Below, piece by piece: positions 59,541 through 64,000 of a DNA stretch of 64,000 nucleotides. Location: positions 120,037,551-120,101,550 of the forward strand of contig NC_079135.1 of assembly GCF_945859705.1 (NCBI RefSeq), given 5' to 3'. Made by a program: the position numbers and the translations under genes. Source of the stretch: Episyrphus balteatus. Its lineage: Eukaryota > Arthropoda > Insecta > Diptera > Syrphidae. The notes under the pieces are model-generated. The model saw only the letters and a program-made list of their open reading frames with translations, made no database searches and had not been told where the DNA came from. Numbering within the stretch: the first letter of the stretch is position 1; each line of letters starts with the position of its first letter.

Positions 59541-59698
59541 AAATATTCGCAAATAACCAAAATGTCAGTTTTCACAAGAAAATGGCAACGCCATTCATTA
59601 TCCGAAAAACTAAAAACGCAGTTTCATTAGAATAGCTTTAGATCAGTACGTACATCGTTAAAGCCGTTTTAGAGAAAATTGCAATAACTCAAAAAATG
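59541..59698. other. Short AT-rich spacer
   Basis: Nothing recognised. Confidence 0.4.
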
Positions 59699-60740
59699 TA
59701 TATCGACGGTTAAACTTCTTAACCTCGTAAGTCTAAAAATTCGAAAAAATATTATTAACCCTCTACTGCATACGAAGCCAAATATGGTTTTGTCTGTTTG
59801 TATGCACTTTTCTCTTCTCTGTCACAAAAAAATGTTAAAGATTCAATACAATCTCCTTCTTTGTGTTTCTGAGCACCCATAGACATAGTTTTTTCGTATG
59901 TCCGGCACAAAATAAAGGTGTATTTTATGATCACAGGTGAGTCGATCAGTCGTGTGCATTGAAATCGAAAGTGTAGAATAAATTCATACTTTAAGTGTTA
60001 ATTACTGCGTTTGTTTGGTAAGTAAAATGGAATTAAAAATTAATTTTTGATCGACTGTCTAATTGTGTATACTATGAACCAATTTTGATTGAAAAAAAAT
60101 TATTGGCCTGGTCTTGGGAGGGCAAAAAGTACGGAAGCCATATTTGGCTTCGTATGCATTAAGGGGTTGTAAATCTACACAATTTGTTAAATTTCTTTGT
60201 TTGAAAATTTTTTTCCTCTACATTATTATTTTACTTGGAAGCTATGTTTTACATGTTTTAAATGAAGCCCCTTCGCTTTTAGAGACATTTTTCTCATGTT
60301 AACCCCATTTCCAGCGGCGTAACCACAAAAATTTTAGGGGAAGGGGGGCTCACCTATAATATTTTTCAATCATTTTATTACTTTTTAGTTTTTGTAAGAT
60401 CTGGGAGTGGGTAAAACAAATTAATTTAAACAAACTTTTTTAATGAAAACAGTTTTGAAACAACCCTAAGAACCCATGTAAAGCATTTTTTAATTTTTTC
60501 GTCCGCTAATATTAATTCATGCAGTAGAGTGTTAATGCAAACAATTCAGAAAATTCAGAGCTATCTTTTGGTATATTCAGCTTAACAATGTTGTTCTGAA
60601 CATTTTTCAGGAATGACAAAATTCAAACACTCGTATTGATAGATCCCATACAAAAACAAGAACCACAACATTTTGTTTTTTGATTTCTGAAAAACTTGCA
60701 AAAACGACTTACGAGGTTATGAAGTTTAACCGTTGATAAG
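59699..60740. mobile_element. Element G, copy 2, split by P2
   Basis: Left end TATATCGACGGTTAAACTTC (59699), right end 'gaagtttaaccgttgata' (about 60721-60738). Removing P2 leaves a unit of about 260 bp matching G1 in inverted orientation ('ttgttctgaacatttttcag', 'ttgcaaaaacgacttacg'). Confidence 0.75.
59755..60535. mobile_element. Element P2: piggyBac-like MITE with TTAA ends
   Basis: TTAACCCTCTACTGCATACG at 59755 is mirrored by 'catgcagtagagtgttaa' ending at 60535, so TTAA flanks both sides. The subterminal word 'gcatacgaagccaaatatgg' (59769) is repeated inverted at 60136-60155. No transposase. The internal open frame at 60114 is not credible. Confidence 0.75.
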
Positions 60741-61428
60741 GGACGTAAACTTTTAGAGTGAGATATTAAAAAAAGAAAAACAAAAACCAAAAAATCAAAA
60801 CGACTGACATCAACCACTTTTTTGATGGAGATCATGGTAATGTTAGTTTTGATTAAAATCTCGAATTTTTTTTTTTTGACACAAAACCAATATACTTCCC
60901 CTAATTAGCAAGCAAAAATAAGGTCCTCAATCATCTTGAATATCGAAATGATACATAATTGCTTAAAAATTTTCGATCTTGTTCAATAACTTTCAGCATA
61001 TCGGGCTTAACCCTTTTTGACAGTAATTGATAAATACATGCCTTGAATTACTCCCCACCAGTTTTTTCATACAGAAATACATGAATAAACGGATAATCTC
61101 AACTATACAAAATTCAACTATTGACAATAAATCAAGAAAACCACTTTATTTTTAACGTAAACAAAATCGTTCACTGTGGTGTATACGTAACTTTTTTTAT
61201 TAGACGAATTTATTGTATTTTTTTTTTTTTGTAAGCAAAAAATTAAACCAATTGATCTCAACTGATAACTTAACTTACTAACTTTAAACAGACAAATTAT
61301 TTACGTAAAATAGGCCAAGATTGAAACGGTTTGGAAATATCTTTTTTTTTACAAATTAAACCAGATTTTATGTTTCTTTTCTATTATTCTTAAGCTTTTA
61401 TTTTTCAGATGTTATGAGAAAACTATCA
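60741..61428. other. AT-rich non-coding DNA (presumed intron)
   Basis: Nothing recognised. Confidence 0.45.
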
Positions 61429-61463
61429 CTAATTATTTTTTTTTCTATTTTTCAGGTAAGTTT
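61429..61463 (+). promoter_or_regulatory. Recursive splice site (zero-length exon)
   Basis: CTAAT branch point (61429-61433), a T/C tract, then TTTTTCAG|GTAAGTTT with the junction at 61455/61456. An acceptor joined directly to a donor is the Drosophila ratchet-point consensus used to remove very long introns stepwise. It lies on the same strand as, and 9.9 kb downstream of, the donor at 51584. Confidence 0.6.
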
Positions 61464-63814
61464 ATCCGTTGAATTGTAAGTAGCTTATCTTAACATCTAG
61501 TCAAGAAAATAACACTATTTCAAAAATCAAATTCTGTTCATCTTCTTCAACAAAAATGTGTGCTACAATGAGTTATACTATTTTAATTTCACCAAATTGA
61601 AAATTCACTAATGTCAGACCATTATTTATTCACTAGGCTAAATTGCCAAAAATACTCTTGTTATGTATTATTTATATTTGTTTCTAAATTTCATTTTTAC
61701 CCATCTACAATTTATTTCTTTACAAAAAAGCCAAAAGCATTCAAGAAAACAAGAAAACAAATGAAACATCTTCAATTTCAAAGAGAAAAATTTTTTGTGA
61801 AAAAAAAAATAAAAGAAAGAATGTGAAAATTGAAGACACTTTTTTTTTTATTTTTTGTTGCTCTTCACATAAATGTCATATCAAATCCGATGCACGTACA
61901 AGTCCTCACAATAGGCTTTTGCCGCAAAACGATGTACTCTCTATGTGTTCAGTGTATACAATATACAAAGATGGAATATAAAGGCAAAAGAATGCTTTTG
62001 AAGAACCTGTGAACCACTTTTGCCAAAAGGATCAAATTGAAATAATATTGTACAAGTAGAAGATTTCTTTATGAATGTGTGTGTGTGGGGTACACTCAAA
62101 GCAATGGTTGATGTTTATCATGTTTCTTGTAGCACATTTTTAACACGTTAAAAAACGAAATCATTTTTACACACAATGAAAAAAGCGAGTGTTGGTTAGA
62201 GGTACCTATACCAGAGAGAGATTTGTAAAACACACAATTATTATGTAGGTTGTCTTGATCTTAAGGGAAGAGGATGAAAAAGTTGACACTGGTATTTTTT
62301 TGTTCCTTTATTTGAAAAAGTTCAAAGAAAATCCAATCTCAGACATTTAAATCTGGTTGTAGAGTATGCCTTCAGGGCTTTGAAAAGATATTATATGTCT
62401 GATATTTGATTTGAGCCAAAGATAAGGGCTTAAACAAATTTGGGTATTAACATTTGAATAAAATGGTGTGGGAAATAGAATAAAGGAGATATTAGGAGAT
62501 TAAATAAATAATTGAAGATGAGATTATTTTTTAAGGTTGGAGTCGAAATTGAAAAATTCCTCATTAACACACTCAAAAATGTCTGCAAAGTTTATTTTTT
62601 TTTTTTTATAAATTTGCTAAAAACGGAAGTTGCTTCCACCCAAAAATCCAAATTCCAAAAAATGTTGATTTCACTTTTTTCACTCTCATTTATTTTCGAA
62701 AATTCTCATAATTCTCAGAAAACAAACAAACAAAAAACCCACAACCAAAAGTAATCCAGAGAAAACCAGAGCAAAAAAAAAACATATATTCCCTCTGTAA
62801 ACAATCCAAATAACCAAATAGACCACAAATTACCAACTGGTTGATGCTTGTTTCTAATTTTACCAGAAAAAGAAGCTAAAAATCCTACATCTCTGTCAGA
62901 GTCTAAATAAGAGAGGATGTGGTTAGTACGGGGTTGTATAAGGTAAGGTACAACAAATTAATACAGTACTGTGATGAGTTCACAAAAACACAACAATTTT
63001 TTTTTTTTATTACTTTTGATTTGTATAGTCCATCGGCTGGCCTACACTATTACAAACGATGTGTATGCTTTTTCATTGCGCTCTTAAATTGCTCTCAACT
63101 GGCAAACTAGTAAATGTAGCAAAATTTTTCAAAATAAACAAAAGTGAAAAATTGAAAAAAAAAAAAAATATTGCAAACTGCACTCACCACTGACTTTTCT
63201 GTGAATTTTTTTCTGTTGTGTTTGTCTAATGATTTTCCTAATTTTAGTGAAATAAATGAGTTTTTAGACTAAACCGAGAGATTTAATAGGTTTATTTGTG
63301 TTGTTCGGTTCACCGACATTACCACTAATCAGAACGCAATAGTCTCTAATTATATTGGACATGGAATTGTAATAGCTATTATTCTGAATTACATTATCAA
63401 AATAGAAAAATAGAAAGAAAATTACGTTACATACAAAAAAAAATTGAACAAACATTTTGAATTAAATTGTCTGTGGTCGCTGATATTATGTTAGACTCTA
63501 GGGTAATTTGTGGTAAGAAAAATTCGAAGGTGGCAAACAAAAAATTTCAATTTAATTTTATCATTAGTTTCATAAGAAATGTAAAAAAGTATTAAAAATT
63601 ATTATATTAAACATCATTTTAAATTTATTTTCGCAAACGAAGTATGAAAATTGATTTTTTGTACAAAAAAGAATTTTTGCGTTTAAAAGAAAAATTGTTT
63701 TGAAACGAACCAAGAAATTTCAGAACGACCCAATTGGATGGTTGAACTGTACGAAGCTTGCACGGATAGTGACGAGCGAAAAAAAAACACTAGTTTAAAC
63801 CAGCACCAGTGAGG
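61464..63814. other. AT-rich non-coding DNA (presumed intron)
   Basis: No exon recognised. A short (GT)n lies near 62077. Open frames lack motifs. Confidence 0.45.
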
Positions 63815-64000
63815 GAAGTACCGTAGTCTCAGTTTTAGTTGGCTTTAAAAAAATTGTAACTTTTTTGTACAGTATGTGGTGGCTACATGATTATGACCGA
63901 TACAAATTTTCATAAATTTGTTACTCTAAAAACTAATTTTATTTTATTTTTTCTGTACAGTAATTATTATTACGGCTATCTACTATAACGCAAAAAGTGT
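63815..64000 (-). repeat. Dispersed repeat F, copy 4 (partial)
   Basis: 'gggaagtaccgtagtctcag' and 'ttggctttaaaaaaattgta' match F3 in the same orientation. The similarity fades after about 63870 and the window ends. Confidence 0.5.

Noticed and set aside
1..64000. CRISPR arrays, tRNA or rRNA genes, operons
   Set aside because: No regularly spaced identical repeats with unique spacers, no tRNA box pairs or cloverleaf recognised by eye, no rRNA-like stretch; the DNA is eukaryotic non-coding.

Overview
The window is 64 kb of very AT-rich eukaryotic DNA with almost no coding capacity. Long poly-A/T runs, fly-style splice signals (CTAAT branch point, poly-pyrimidine tract, CAG/GTAAGT), a Ser/Asn/Gly-rich amino-terminal exon and a dense load of short inverted-repeat transposons point to a dipteran insect with a large, transposon-rich genome. 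The species cannot be named from sequence alone. The window reads as the 5' part and first long coding intron of one plus-strand gene, preceded by intergenic or upstream-intron DNA.

Gene content: I can support one coding exon, 51089-51584 on the plus strand (165 codons, ending in phase 1 at a GTAAGA donor). A probable 5' UTR precedes it from an acceptor at 50591. I do not recognise the protein. Downstream, in what would be its intron, a strong recursive ('zero-length exon') splice site lies at 61455/61456. A short, somewhat GC-richer open frame at 53172-53342 is a weak second candidate. A degenerate LINE reverse transcriptase sits on the minus strand at about 31890-32280.

Layout: 1-0.8 kb plain AT-rich DNA; 0.8-3.9 kb a three-deep nest (TA-flanked element A containing hAT-like B containing element C); 6.6-8.3 kb dispersed repeat F; 8.66-10.5 kb a second three-deep nest (J1 containing piggyBac-like P1 containing repeat E1); 12.9 kb small element G1; 13.6-15.0 kb element A2 and a Harbinger-like MITE; 17.6-17.9 kb three tRNA-Lys primer-site-like words; 18.1-19.2 kb element A3; 19.7-21.3 kb repeats E2 and E4; 23.7-24.2 kb diverged tandem repeat; 24.9-26.5 kb Tc1-type IR/DR element K; 30.2-31.9 kb foldback J2; 31.9-32.3 kb LINE remnant; 32.4-34.7 kb repeats E5 and E3; 36.2-37.3 kb a 14-bp tandem array split by hAT-like element D; 37.8-39.1 kb foldback T; 39.5-40.4 kb a tandem array of about 147 bp period; 42.3-42.9 kb element M; 46.2-47.9 kb E6, F2 and a 12-bp word array; 50.6-51.6 kb the gene exon; 56.2-57.2 kb a near-perfect hairpin element; 58.2-59.5 kb F3; 59.7-60.7 kb G2 containing piggyBac-like P2; 63.8-64.0 kb F4.

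The most striking theme is that many unrelated terminal-inverted-repeat families here (TA-flanked, hAT-like and unclassified) carry arrays of one short family-specific word just inside their ends. Two hAT-like elements with different ends and different words share the same 430-bp core. Several insertions can be verified inside the window because a paralogous empty site is present.
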